DNA from: Portulaca oleracea
Taxonomy: Eukaryota; Streptophyta; Magnoliopsida; Caryophyllales; Portulacaceae
Reading direction: 5' to 3'
Length of the DNA stretch: 64,000 nt
NCBI GenBank assembly: GCA_029582165.1
Contig: CM055877.1
Location: 2,958,023-3,022,022, forward strand
Shown piece by piece: positions 1-10,004 of this stretch (its first letter is position 1; the number at the start of each line of letters is the position of its first letter). Both the position numbers and the translations under genes were made by a program. The notes under the pieces were generated by a model. The model did not search any database, was not told the origin of the DNA, and saw only the letters and a program-made list of their open reading frames with translations.

Positions 1-190
1 AACGAAAAAACAAAAAAAAAAATAAAAAAAAGGTGTCGGGACGTTTGCCAGACGACGCAAGCCGCCGCCGGCAGCGCCTAGATCCCGCACGCGCGCGCCA
101 TGCCGGATCTGCACGCATCGGGCGGCTTGCCGTGCGTTCTGCGCGGCAGCCGTGCCAGTTTAATTTTTTTTTTTCGTTTTTTTGTTTTAT
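1..190. repeat. GC-rich imperfect palindrome flanked by A- and T-tracts
   Basis: An A-tract arm (AACGAAAAAACAAAAA) at the left is mirrored by a T-tract arm (TTTTTCGTTTTTTTG) at about 166-185. The GC-rich centre carries GCAAGCCGCC on the left and GGGCGGCTTGC on the right. A GC-rich island of this kind is sharply different from the surrounding AT-rich DNA. A similar structure lies at 7268-7425, at the other end of the transposon genes. Confidence 0.6.
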
Positions 191-1041
191 TTATTAATAT
201 TAATTGTTATTATTGTTATATTTATTAATATTGTTATTGTTATGTTTATTAATATTGTTATTGTTATTTTTATTAATATTGTTATTGATAATAATTGCTA
301 TTAATATTATTATTGTTAATAATTGTTATTAGATTATTGTTAAATAATAAATAAAAATTAAATATTATATTTATTAAAGTTAATATTGTTATTATTAAAT
401 ATGAAAATTATTAATATTGTTATTATGAATATTATAGTTAATTATGTGTTAATTTGATAATTATTAGTGATTAATTGTATTATTTTTATTAATATTGTGT
501 TATGAAAATTAATATTGTTAATAACAATATTAATGTTATGCATGTGTTAATATGACAATTAGTAGTGATTAATATCAGTGATATTGATTCGTTGTTAATA
601 TTTGATGCGTTAATATTATTTAGTGATTAAGCATGTGTTAATGTTAGTGATTAATTGTCTTAGAAAAATTGTGATGTAGGGCTAAGTTTACGGGTTAGTG
701 TATATTCCGAATAGTTTATATGTAGTTGTGTTAGAAGGATGTTGAGTTTGGATGATTTTGGTTGTTATTTGTAAGTAAGTTGGCGTATATAGTTGGTATG
801 GGTAATTTATTCATAATCCAACTTAATTGTCAATTTATGTACTAATAACTCCAAATGATGACATAATAGTTATGTCACATCCATTTAATAACTTAGGTAC
901 TCAACAACCAGTTGATACGTAAGTGGATAGGTTATTTTGTGATGGTAGGTTAGGATAATAATTTTGTTAATGTATAGTTATTGTATGTTAGTTGTATACG
1001 TCAAAGAAAGAGGTTGAGTTTTGAGTCATATTAGTGTCCAA
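191..1041. other. AT-rich non-coding block of the MULE
   Basis: Runs of TTATTAATATTGTTATTG fill the first half and fade into less repetitive AT-rich DNA. No reading frame of note is present. The block mirrors the AATAATATTAAC-rich stretch at 6703-7270 on the other side of the element. Confidence 0.6.
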
Positions 1042-1646
1042 GGAGAGTGTGTGTTGTAACCTGATAATGTATGTATGGTTGAAGGTTAATCAATGCCCCG
1101 CATCAACTCTTGTTTATCCGCTTGGTCCCCAAAAGTAGCCACTGTCGTGATGAAATTGGCGAGTCTGCGGTGGTGCAGGAGTTAGGCGTATCAGTTGATT
1201 CGATGCAATGTTTCTATTGTGCAGCCTGGTGGGACAACAAGATAAGGCGGATCTGAAAGAGAAGCTAGTAGTGAAGGGTCTGGTACAAATCGTGTTGGAG
1301 TTTCTTGCATGTAAGATTCATAGGTTCATCAAAGCATTGAACGATGATGCAAATTCACTGCATAGATGGACCTGTGAATCTTACATGCAAGAAAGCCCAA
1401 CACGATTTGTATTAGACCCTTCAAGATTAGATTCTTTCAGATCCGCCTTATTTGTTGCCCACCGTGCTACAATAGAAACATTACATTGTATCGAACTGAT
1501 ATGCTTCTAACTCCCAAAGCATCAGAGACTCGCGCAATTTCATCACGACATGCGGAATTTTGGGAACCAAACAATTAAACGAGAAGTCAGTGCATTTGAC
1601 GAAAGTCTTTTCAACCATATATTAACAGCTAAACAACACACTCTCC
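1042..1646. repeat. About 600-bp imperfect palindrome (foldback) inside the MULE
   Basis: The left arm (about 1042-1350) and right arm (about 1370-1646) are reverse complements over nearly their whole length. Matched blocks include AAGGCGGATCTGAAAGA (left) against TCTTTCAGATCCGCCTT (right), CTTGCATGTAAGATTCA against TGAATCTTACATGCAAG, and GTCGTGATGAAATTG against CAATTTCATCACGAC. Only about 30 bases at the centre look unpaired. A transcript would form one long hairpin. A 100-codon open frame runs across it, but that is explained by the mirrored sequence and is not taken as a gene. Confidence 0.8.
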
Positions 1647-1775
1647 TCGACAATAACGATCCTCTTGCCTCGTGACACGGCGTAGGTAACCAACACACGC
1701 TAACCCATTTGCGCATATTCTTGCGACTTAAATGATTAGGATGTTATGTATGTCTTCATTTTGCAGTGATCTAAA

Positions 1776-3791
1776 ATGGTAGGGAAGAGGCAAGGGCCGC
1801 GGTTTCGACCGCGAATCGACTTGTGAGTGGTTGGAGGGGGAGTCAGGGACCCCACAGACGCAATGTGATCATCGCGTCAACTCGCCGTCTTTGGTCGTGA
1901 ATGCGGATGCAGTGATGCAATGGGGCCACCGAGGACACGGTAGTCGGGCCATGGATTTCGTTGACCATCTCAACCAGCCATGGATGAGTCTAGCGGCTCT
2001 ACAACATCGAGTCGGGGACGATGAGACAGGGAGCCCGAGATGATGATCCCGACCTCCATCGCCAATTTTACGACCATCGGGCGTTACAGGCCATCGTGTT
2101 TCATGCGATGAGGATGCATCCGAAGTTTGCCCCAATTCGAGGGTGGGCGAGGAGCGATTACATCGTGACGTGGTCCAGGTCGAGCGTATATCGAAGAGGA
2201 AGCGGCGGCGACAATTCTGGAAGATTAGTGGTAACGTTCGGGACTGCAATTCCCTCATTAATACCGAGCTTTGAGGTCACATTGCTCGGGTAATATGGGA
2301 GGGTCGCGGCGTCACTCGTGTTGTCCTTGATTGCTTGACGAAGAAGAATGCGTTGAGGGAGTTGTGGTCAGTACACGACAAGTTGGAACCTGAATGCCAG
2401 GCTGCACTGGGAAGAATCCAAATAACCACTTTGCCGGAGTTGATGTACGATCACATCGACTCGACGTTGATCTCGGCGTTCGTTGAGAGGTGGCAACCCG
2501 ACACAAACACATTTCACCTTCCCTTTGGTGAAATGACGATCATGTTGCATGATGTGCAACATATATTGGGTCTTGCAGTTGATGGCTTGATGCACAAGAA
2601 CTTCCTGAAGTCGTTAACGATGCGTGCGTGATTTTTGAAAAAGCAATGGCGGAGCTGAAGGCTGATAGCATTTATGATAAGGGTGGCATAGCTGACTCCC
2701 ATTTGAGGACGATCAGTTTAACGACCAGTTTTCCCATTCCCCATAGGATACGGGCGTGGTTGTTGAGCATGCTCGGTAACACTATCCTTGTGGACAAATC
2801 GAGGGATAGGATTAGGCCGCATCCGGTAGCTGCCCGATGTTATCGTTGATCGCATTGCTTGGGGGACGGTGACCTTGGCGTTCCTTTACCGCCAGTTAGG
2901 GATGGCGAGCAAGGCCGGGACAGCCAAGATGGCCGGGTGTTTGACCCTGCTGCAGGCCTGGATCTACGAGTACTTTCCTGATTTTAGGCCACACGCGGAG
3001 CAGCCAGTTAATGGGCCTCGGGCGAGCAGGTGGTCCCCCATCCGCCAGCCAAGTTCGGGACAGCGCCTACGACAGTTGAGGGCCTCGTTGGATGCGTTGA
3101 TGCCGGATCGTGTGAGTTGGGCCCCGTACGGTCCTGCCCCGTACAAGTCATGCACCAGGACGTTGTACAATGGAGGCATTCGTGCATACGACATCACTGA
3201 GTTGTACATGCCCGATCGTGTCGTTCGGCAGTTAGGGCACCTACAACATATCCCACGGCGATTATCAGTCCCAAAGAGCGCTGAACGACCGGCGAAGGGC
3301 CCCTACAAACTAGAATTCGTGGAGGCTAACGTCAGCGCTGACTGGGCGGGGTTTCCCATTTACAACAAAATGTCAGTGCGTGATGTGCCCCGCACGAAAC
3401 AAGTGCCGTGGGAATCGGATGTCGCCATAACGATCGTATGCGGCACATTCACATAAATTTTGAACAACAATGCCTCCGCAAGCCAATCGACGATGGAGGA
3501 CCTTCCGACACACGCAGTACACTTAAACCCTCATCATAATTAATTATTTTGTGTTTTATTTTTAGTTGTATTTTTATTGGTCGACCGCATTTTTTTGTAA
3601 TTTTTTTTTATAAAAGTGGCATATACATGGGCATCATTAGTTCAACGGGAGGCATCGGTTCCCAAGCGGACGATGAGACAATGACAATTAATCGTGCTTG
3701 GTACGATGAGATGGTCGATCGATTTAGGCGTTGGTGCCATCAGATGCACATTGAAGTCCCCCAGGAGGAAGACGATGATGAGGAGGAGTAG
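1776..3791 (+). pseudogene. Plant mobile domain (PMD, MAIN-like) gene of the MULE, frameshifted
   Basis: The PMD signature is clear: TLISAFVERWQPDTNTFHLPFGE followed by a DVQHILGLAVDG segment (about 2450-2590), then FLYRQLGMASKAG and TLLQAWIYEYFP (about 2880-2985), and a C-terminal tail ending in an acidic EEDDDEEE (3764-3788). PMD proteins (MAIN, MAIL1) act in transposon silencing and genome stability in plants, and PMD genes are also carried by Mutator elements. The reading frame changes at least at about 2620 and about 2830-2850, and the N-terminal part (1776-2293) is split over several frames with an early TGA near 1822. An intron could explain one change, but not all. The gene is therefore called a pseudogene. 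An AG just before 1768 suggests a spliced leader. Confidence 0.75.
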
Positions 3792-4025
3792 ATTGTGTTG
3801 TTTAATTTCATTGTTTTTATTGTACCCTAAACTAAGTGTGGCTTTGTGTTGAACTAATTAACTGATTATGCGTTCAGTTTTCAAATTTGTGTTTTTATTG
3901 TTTTTTTATTGTACCCTAAACTAAGCGACAATTTATGTTATGTTTGCGGATAACGTTTCAATTAAATGCATCATTTTCAATATAAATATAATGGGTATAT
4001 ATATACAACGGTACAACTACAACAA
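3792..4025. other. Spacer between the convergent MULE genes
   Basis: AT-rich sequence between the ends of the PMD gene (+) and the transposase/OTU gene (-). It contains a duplicated short motif, TGTACCCTAAACTAAG, at about 3820 and 3910. It probably holds both 3' untranslated regions. Confidence 0.4.
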
Positions 4026-6702
4026 TCATTGGCGTTGAGCGGCCCTAATAGCCTGCCATCTATCAATACGAGCCTGGAAAGGCTCATCCCAACCCTTAAC
4101 AGTTATGTCTCTAGCTGCTCGCCATCCAATATGAATCGGCGGTAGAGGGCAGTCATCCTGTAAATGTATAAGCATGAAGTGGTTATTGTATCGCACAATT
4201 CCCTGAACTTTCGCAGGTCCCGTAAGTCTAGGCCCTCCTCTTATGGGTAATATTGATATGCATAGTTCAGCTGTCTGCGATCGTGGACCAAGAGGTGTTG
4301 ACAAGAAGACCCACATCATATTCATCGTTGTCGCAGCTGGAAATAAGTCATTTGGAGCCGACATCCAATGTTCGAAGTGCCCGGCCAAGTGGTCAGTAAA
4401 TCCGTGCGTGTGTCTCAAGGAACATCTCCTTGCTGTTAGAAAACGCAGAAACATATGCATTTTCACTCGCCCGCAACTCAGTGCTCATTGAGACCCTAGC
4501 GATTGACCACTTTTCCTGATCCCCGTAACCTGCCTCGGCCACGCATCTGAACCCACAGTTGCCATCAGCTTCCACATCCGTCCATCCAACGACGTATGGC
4601 AGAATGAAATGTGGCAAAGCGTCCTCGAACGGGAGCGGATCTTGACGCATCTGGTTGATACCTGCGAATCATATTAACTTAAGTTATAAACAACAATATA
4701 TGGTCACTATTAAAACCAAACAAGTACTATAAATATACGCAAACTCGCTGACCCATCCCAACCGATGAAGAATCGTTCCCTTTTTCTCGATTTAATTGCG
4801 TTGTCTTGCTACCCCGCCCCGATGATCGTCCGTACTCAAACGCACCGGGATTGCGTCGCGTTGATTTTGATGTCTTCGATGCACGCCGTGGGGCTTGTCT
4901 GAGGATCGGGAATATACTCACTATCGGGATTCAACTTTCCATTGAGGATACTGTTTACGTGTCGTACAACTGCTGGGTCACTCTCCCAAACCTGGTTAGC
5001 CAGTTCCTCAAAATGTTCTAAGTCTGTACCTGGTGGAATATCATTTGAGCATGCAGCTTCACCATCGCCAATCACCGCGCTTGTCTCCAAAACACATTTA
5101 TCCGTGTGCCGAATTGGCTCTCCAGATCGTAAACTTCCATCATAGAACACGCCTTTGGAGAAGGTGGGTCTCGACACCAGGTGATCGCATAAGTAGCATT
5201 CATTTTCATACCTCATCGCCAGCATCTTATTGAGCTCATACGACATAAGGTCCAACGCGTGATGAGATACTCTTCCGAGCAAATTCTTAAAGAAATGAGA
5301 TCGACCTAATTGCCTGTGCGTGCTCTTTGACTGTTCAAGCTCCCTCTTAATCTCCGTATGTTGATTCTCCAAGTGAAAGTGAATCTTTGCAAACACACGA
5401 TCGAAGGTGCCTCTGGAACTGCCGATATAATACTTTAGTGATGAATGCTGGCTCTCCACTCTTGAAGTGGCTGTGTTCCCCATATGAGGTACATTGTCGG
5501 TCCAAGCACAAACAAATTTTTCCTTATGACTCAGCCACGTACCCGTAAGATAATCAACTATCGGTTTGTTTTGCCCGATCCACGCGTTAACAACCTCTTT
5601 CCACTTGACATTGAAATCTCCAACAGTCTTCGCATGTACAATGCCGTTCCAGAAATGATGTCTGAAATGAAGCCCGAGTCCGAGCTTCTTGCCCCCAGTA
5701 AGGACGTTCACTTTGTTTTCCACATCATTCGCAATATGCCACACACACAAAAGGTGATGCACATTTGGGTAAACCCTGGCAACAGCCCCCAACAAAGCAT
5801 CCTGCTTGTCCGTCATAAACACGGATGGAATTACATCGGTACCCAACAATTCATACACTCTCCACAATAGCCACTCATAAGATTCTATCTTCTCGTCCCG
5901 CATGAACGAGTAAGTAATCTGGAAGTTGCGGTTCGTCGGTGTCATGCCTACGAGTTCACATAAAGGCCACTTTGCCTTGTTTGTCTTGTACGTTGTGTCA
6001 ATGAGAATGACATTTGGGTACGTACGTAGCAACTTCAACGAGTAGGGATGGCATAAAAAAACCTGACGAAGCTCGCCATCGTCATCATAATCGACAAAAG
6101 AGACGTACCCGCCGAGTTTCGCCATGCGCAAGCATTGTCCCGCAGCCGTCCTACCATCCAATTTCTCAGTGCGCATCTTTGCCCGCTCGTTGTAAACTTG
6201 CTTCACGTTTATCGCAGAGGCGGGGAACCTAATCTTCAACGACGTTTGTATCGTCGCCGGTGTGCACCCCGTGTTGGTCATATCCCGGACATGTTCTTTC
6301 ATTTCAGAGGTTAATGGATGTCCGTGACGATGCCCTTCCTCGTACACGATGAAGGCATGATTGTACTTCCCCCGGTCACCGTCGCACACTCTAACTCGCC
6401 ATTCGCTTCGCGAGTCCACGCAACAATGGCGAATTTACATTGGCACGCCGTTGACGACTCGGCCAAGCTGCATCATCTAGATCGTTCAATTTGCCACGAT
6501 ACTTTCCGTACCTCCAACACTTCAAATAACATCTTAACGGACTATCGGCATCTTTTCTCTTGTACGAAGCCCGTACAAACCTAAAACCGATTGTCGCAGC
6601 TACTCCATTGGCCCAACCTTGCAATGCTTCAATACTCTCGAACACATTTTGCGTTACAAAATGTGAGGAGTAATCAACGCCGTCCCCGCCAAAGTCCTCC
6701 AA
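4026..6702 (-). pseudogene. FAR1-like MULE transposase with C-terminal OTU protease domain, frameshifted
   Basis: Reading leftwards: a FAR1-type N-terminal piece (6702-6420; YGKYRGKLND), a long transposase frame (6419-4836) and an OTU-like cysteine protease region (4650-4026). The transposase frame has the MULE DDE landmarks LIDTTYKTN (Asp141 of that frame), VFMTDKQDALL (Asp204) and CVWHI. The OTU part has DVEADGNCGFRC with the presumed catalytic Cys, and the later HFMLIHL and CPLPPIHIGW blocks. Transposases of this family cut and paste the element; the OTU fold is a deubiquitinase fold whose role in MULEs is not settled. Frame breaks lie at about 6440 and 6410, where CKFAIVAWTREANG sits in a third frame, at about 4900, and at about 4410. 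A short intron is likely at about 4660-4730. The first codon of the long frame is GTG, not a true start. Not functional as it stands. Confidence 0.85.
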
Positions 6703-7267
6703 AAAAACCTACAAACAATAAAAACAATTATTATTAATATACTAATAATAACTGGTATACTAATTCGTAATAATAATGTTAGTAGCTTCAACATTAATAA
6801 ATAACAAACAATTCTAATATTAATTATCATAATAATAATATTATTAAAAAAAAACATTGTAACATAATTAACATAATAATAACAATTAACAACATTATTT
6901 ACCATAATGATATTATTTTAAATAAATAAATAATACTTTTAACAACATTTACTAATATTGTTAATAATATCAACAACACTTATAAACAACTTGTTTTAAT
7001 AATATTAATTAACATAATTTAAACATAATAATTATAATTAATAACATTAAATATTAATAAAAATTTTATTTAAATAACAATATTAACAATAAAAATTAGC
7101 ATAATTAACATAATATAATAATAATAACAGCACTTCTAAACATCTTATTTATGATAATATGTTTTAACAAAATTTACATAACAATTATAATTAACGAAAT
7201 TTATTACCTTAATAATATTAACATAAATAAATAAATAATATTTTTTACATAAACAATAATATTAACA
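6703..7267. other. AT-rich non-coding block of the MULE, right side
   Basis: Dense AATAATATTAAC-like sequence with no convincing frame. It mirrors 191-1041 in composition and position, lying between the transposase gene and a GC-rich palindrome. Confidence 0.6.
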
Positions 7268-7425
7268 TTTTATAAAAATTTAAAAAAAAAATAAAACGAA
7301 AATTTTTCCCCGAAAAACACGGGTGCCGCGCCAGATCCGCGCGCCATACGTGTGGATCTGGCGCAGAACCGTGTTTTTCCGGGAAAAATTTTGCTTTTAT
7401 TTTTTTTTTAAATTTAAATTTTACA
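7268..7425. repeat. GC-rich palindrome near the right end of the MULE
   Basis: The left arm GAAAATTTTTCCCCGAAAAA and right arm TTTTTCCGGGAAAAATTTT pair, and inside them GCGCCAGATCC pairs with GGATCTGGCGC. Long A- and T-tracts lie outside. The design matches the structure at 1-190. Confidence 0.75.
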
Positions 7426-7601
7426 AACTAACCTCTTGTTCTTCACTTGAATTACCACCTTCTATTGACATTTTAGGTTGAATTTCTAAAACAAATCAAA
7501 ATTTTAGAGAGAGAATTTGAGAGGAGAGTGAGAGGAGAGAGAGAGAGAGAGTTTTAGAGAGAAGGTGAGTTGAATTATATAAAGGGCAAAAACGTCTTTT
7601 G

Positions 7602-8369
7602 GGGGGGCGACATTAGTAAAAAGGGGGGCGGCGTAAAGCAATACCCTAAATTATTATTCATGCTCTTTTATATATATATATACGAAAATGATAAACATCT
7701 TGATACAAAATGGCTCTTAACCATCTTGCGTTTCTTTTAAATCACTAATAAAATGAAATATAAGTGTATTTAAATCATTTTAAAAGTATGTTTCATTACT
7801 TTACTACAACTTATAAATAGTTTTAAAATAATTATTTATTTATATTTATTTCATAAATATAAAACTATATATAGAATGTGGATTTTTTACTATGATTGAT
7901 AAAATTAAGCTATTATTATATTTTTTTTCACCTAGCTAATAAGTATTATATTATTATAATTGATAAATATATATAATTAGTAAAAAGGGGGCGACATTAG
8001 TAAAAAGGGGGGCGGCGTAAAGCAATACCCTAAATTATTATTCATGCTCTTTTATATATATATATACGAAAATGATAAACATCTTGATACAAAATGGCTC
8101 TTAACCATCTTGCGTTTCTTTTAAATCACTAATAAAATGAAATATAAGTGTATTTAAATCATTTTAAAAGTATGTTTCATTACTTTACTACAACTTATAA
8201 ATAGTTTTAAAATAATTATTTATTTATATTTATTTCATAAATATAAAACTATATATAGAATGTGGATTTTTTACTATGATTGATAAAATTAAGCTATTAT
8301 TATATTTTTTTTCACCTAGCTAATAAGTATTATATTATTATAATTGATAAATATATATAATTATTAAAG
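7602..8369. repeat. Direct tandem duplication, unit 384 bp
   Basis: The sequence from GGGGGCGACATTAG (about 7604) to TATATATAATTA (about 7978) is repeated with a shift of 384 bases (about 7988-8362). By eye the copies are identical. The unit includes the presumed MULE terminal motif plus most of a MITE; only the second copy runs on into the complete MITE. Confidence 0.9.
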
Positions 8370-8453
8370 AAAATATTAATAAAAGTTAAAAAAATGTGAA
8401 ATATAAATAATTCAAAATGGTTAAAAACCATCTTGAGTCAAGATGGTTATCAT
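8072..8453. mobile_element. MITE, family A (CATCTTG-type terminal repeats), complete copy
   Basis: It starts ATGATAAACATCTTG and ends CAAGATGGTTATCAT. A second inverted motif, TTAACCATCTTG, lies just inside both ends. Length about 380 bp. The interior is AT-rich and shared with copies at 14236-14584, 17032-17250 and 39617-39996, so this is a dispersed family. No coding capacity; the parent transposase is unknown. Confidence 0.75.
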
Positions 8454-8537
8454 GTTACCACAAAATTTTGCATCTTCAGCACCGTCTTATATAAAAATTA
8501 TTATAGTATTTTTTAGGTTTAACATTCTACTGTAAAT

Positions 8538-8724
8538 ACCACCTCCCTTTCATATTAATTGTCGTATTTGGAAATCGTGCAGTAAAATTTTAAAAATTTT
8601 GACCATAAATTTTTCAATATATATAATGAGTTGCTATATAAAATTATCATCATTAGAATCGTATGGAAAAATACTATCATAAAAGTATAATATTGCAATT
8701 GTTAATAACGGAGAGAGTAGATTA
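8538..8724. mobile_element. Decayed Stowaway-like MITE
   Basis: The left end ACCACCTCCCTTTCATATTAATTGTCG and right end AATAACGGAGAGAGTAG are roughly inverted, as in the Tc1/mariner Stowaway group (CTACCTCCGTCCC ends). Diverged, so the borders are approximate. Confidence 0.4.
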
Positions 8725-9180
8725 TTATCAACTTATTCTTACAATATTAGGAGCTTTTTGACCTCTACTCATTCCTAAGTTCTGAAAGTATTTCAAAAGT
8801 TATTATTTTGCTTTTAGTTTACCATAACCTGTTTGAGATTTCTCTTGTAATCTCTCCTTATACCATTGGATTCTTGCTTTGTTACTGTTCGAGTGTTCGT
8901 GCTTTTTCTCAATTTGGGTTTCCGCGTAAATCTTATGTATCTAATTATACTCTCGTATTTTAAGTATTGATCTTGCCATATTTTTTTTCAATTTATACGT
9001 CCGGATAATTTTCTTCGACTAAACCTACAAATACTTAACTCTTAGATCTATTCCTAACAACACTTGCCATACGATAGGACTCTTACCATTTTGTCTGTAA
9101 GATTTATGAATAAGGTAAGTTAAGGTAAATAAGTTTTCGTAATTTTTAGTAAATTTTGATAATTTTTCTGAAATGTGTGG
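8725..9180. other. Intergenic, nothing recognised
   Basis: AT-rich DNA without a convincing frame or repeat structure. Confidence 0.4.
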
Positions 9181-9182
9181 TA

Positions 9183-9430
9183 CTACCTCCGTCCCTAATT
9201 GTATGTCAAAAAAACTAATTCATCAAAACCAATAAACATGGGGAATTGGGTGAAAAGTTTCTAAATTGTCAAAACTACTCTTATAATATTTTTGAAATGA
9301 GGTAAAGAATGTATTTATTAAGGGTAAAATTAGAATAATGGTTGTTGGAAATGTAAAAGTTAGGTAATTTGACAAATAAAAAGGGACAATATAGTTAGAA
9401 AATTTGACACTCATTTAGGGACGGAGGTAG
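9183..9430. mobile_element. Stowaway MITE with TA target duplication
   Basis: Terminal repeats CTACCTCCGTCCCTAA and TTAGGGACGGAGGTAG are near perfect, with TA on each side (9181-9182 and 9431-9432). The ends and the TA duplication are diagnostic of Stowaway elements moved by Tc1/mariner transposases. Length 248 bp, non-coding. Confidence 0.9.
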
Positions 9431-10004
9431 TAACTTTTAGTAACTTTGGATGAGTTTCAATAAATGTAAGAGAGTAGTTACCAAAAATTCAATTTATACT
9501 TAATCATAAGCTACTTACCAATTTCTACACATTTACCATTTACCCACCAATCCTACAAGCCTCATAAATTTTATTCTAAAAAGGGTCAATAAAAGAATAG
9601 CACAATAAACATGCATTTCATCCATGAAATTCAATTCTTCACACCAACCTCCCATTTTTTCAAAAACCCACCTCTTATGCTTTATCATTACATTTCTTTG
9701 TCCATGAAACTATCTGAATCAGACATTACATTATTTTTCCCTGTCAAATATTTTGTTTCATCTTTTGATCATCTTGCATCTCACATTGATTCAAACACAG
9801 TTACTGTTAGCTTTTTCAATCCATTGATTTTGTCATTAATTTATTGAGCCTAACAAATTGATTCAGTAACTTCCATTTGTAGCAAGCTCAAACTTAGCTC
9901 ACTTTCATCAGGTTTCAAGAAAGTCATCAGAAATGATCACAAACAGAACAATTCCTAATACAATAATACATTCTTCATATGACTCTAAATTTTAACTCAA
10001 GCTA
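9431..10004. other. 3' flank of the DUF4220/DUF594 gene
   Basis: AT-rich intergenic DNA that probably contains the 3' untranslated region of the - strand gene on its right. A 78-codon frame on + has no recognisable features. Confidence 0.4.

Larger units (their letters stand above)
1..7650. mobile_element. Large Mutator-like element (MULE) with PMD and transposase/OTU genes, left end outside window
   Basis: The block contains two divergent-family genes typical of plant MULEs: a plant mobile domain gene on + (about 1776-3791) and a FAR1-like MULE transposase with an OTU tail on - (4026-6702). Both genes are flanked by AT-rich blocks (190-1040 and 6703-7270) and by GC-rich palindromes (1-190 and 7268-7425). 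The right end is placed near 7645, where a G-rich motif (GGGGGGCGGCGTAAAGC) is followed by unrelated sequence; this terminus is inferred, since the left end and any target duplication lie outside the window. Both genes have frame disruptions, so this copy is probably not autonomous now. Confidence 0.75.

Noticed and set aside
1208..1510. 100-aa + strand protein
   Set aside because: It runs across both arms of the palindrome, so its frame is a by-product of mirrored DNA; no homology recognised.
7602..8369. LTR pair of a small retroelement
   Set aside because: Direct repeats are adjacent, without TG...CA ends, primer site or internal region; a tandem duplication explains them.
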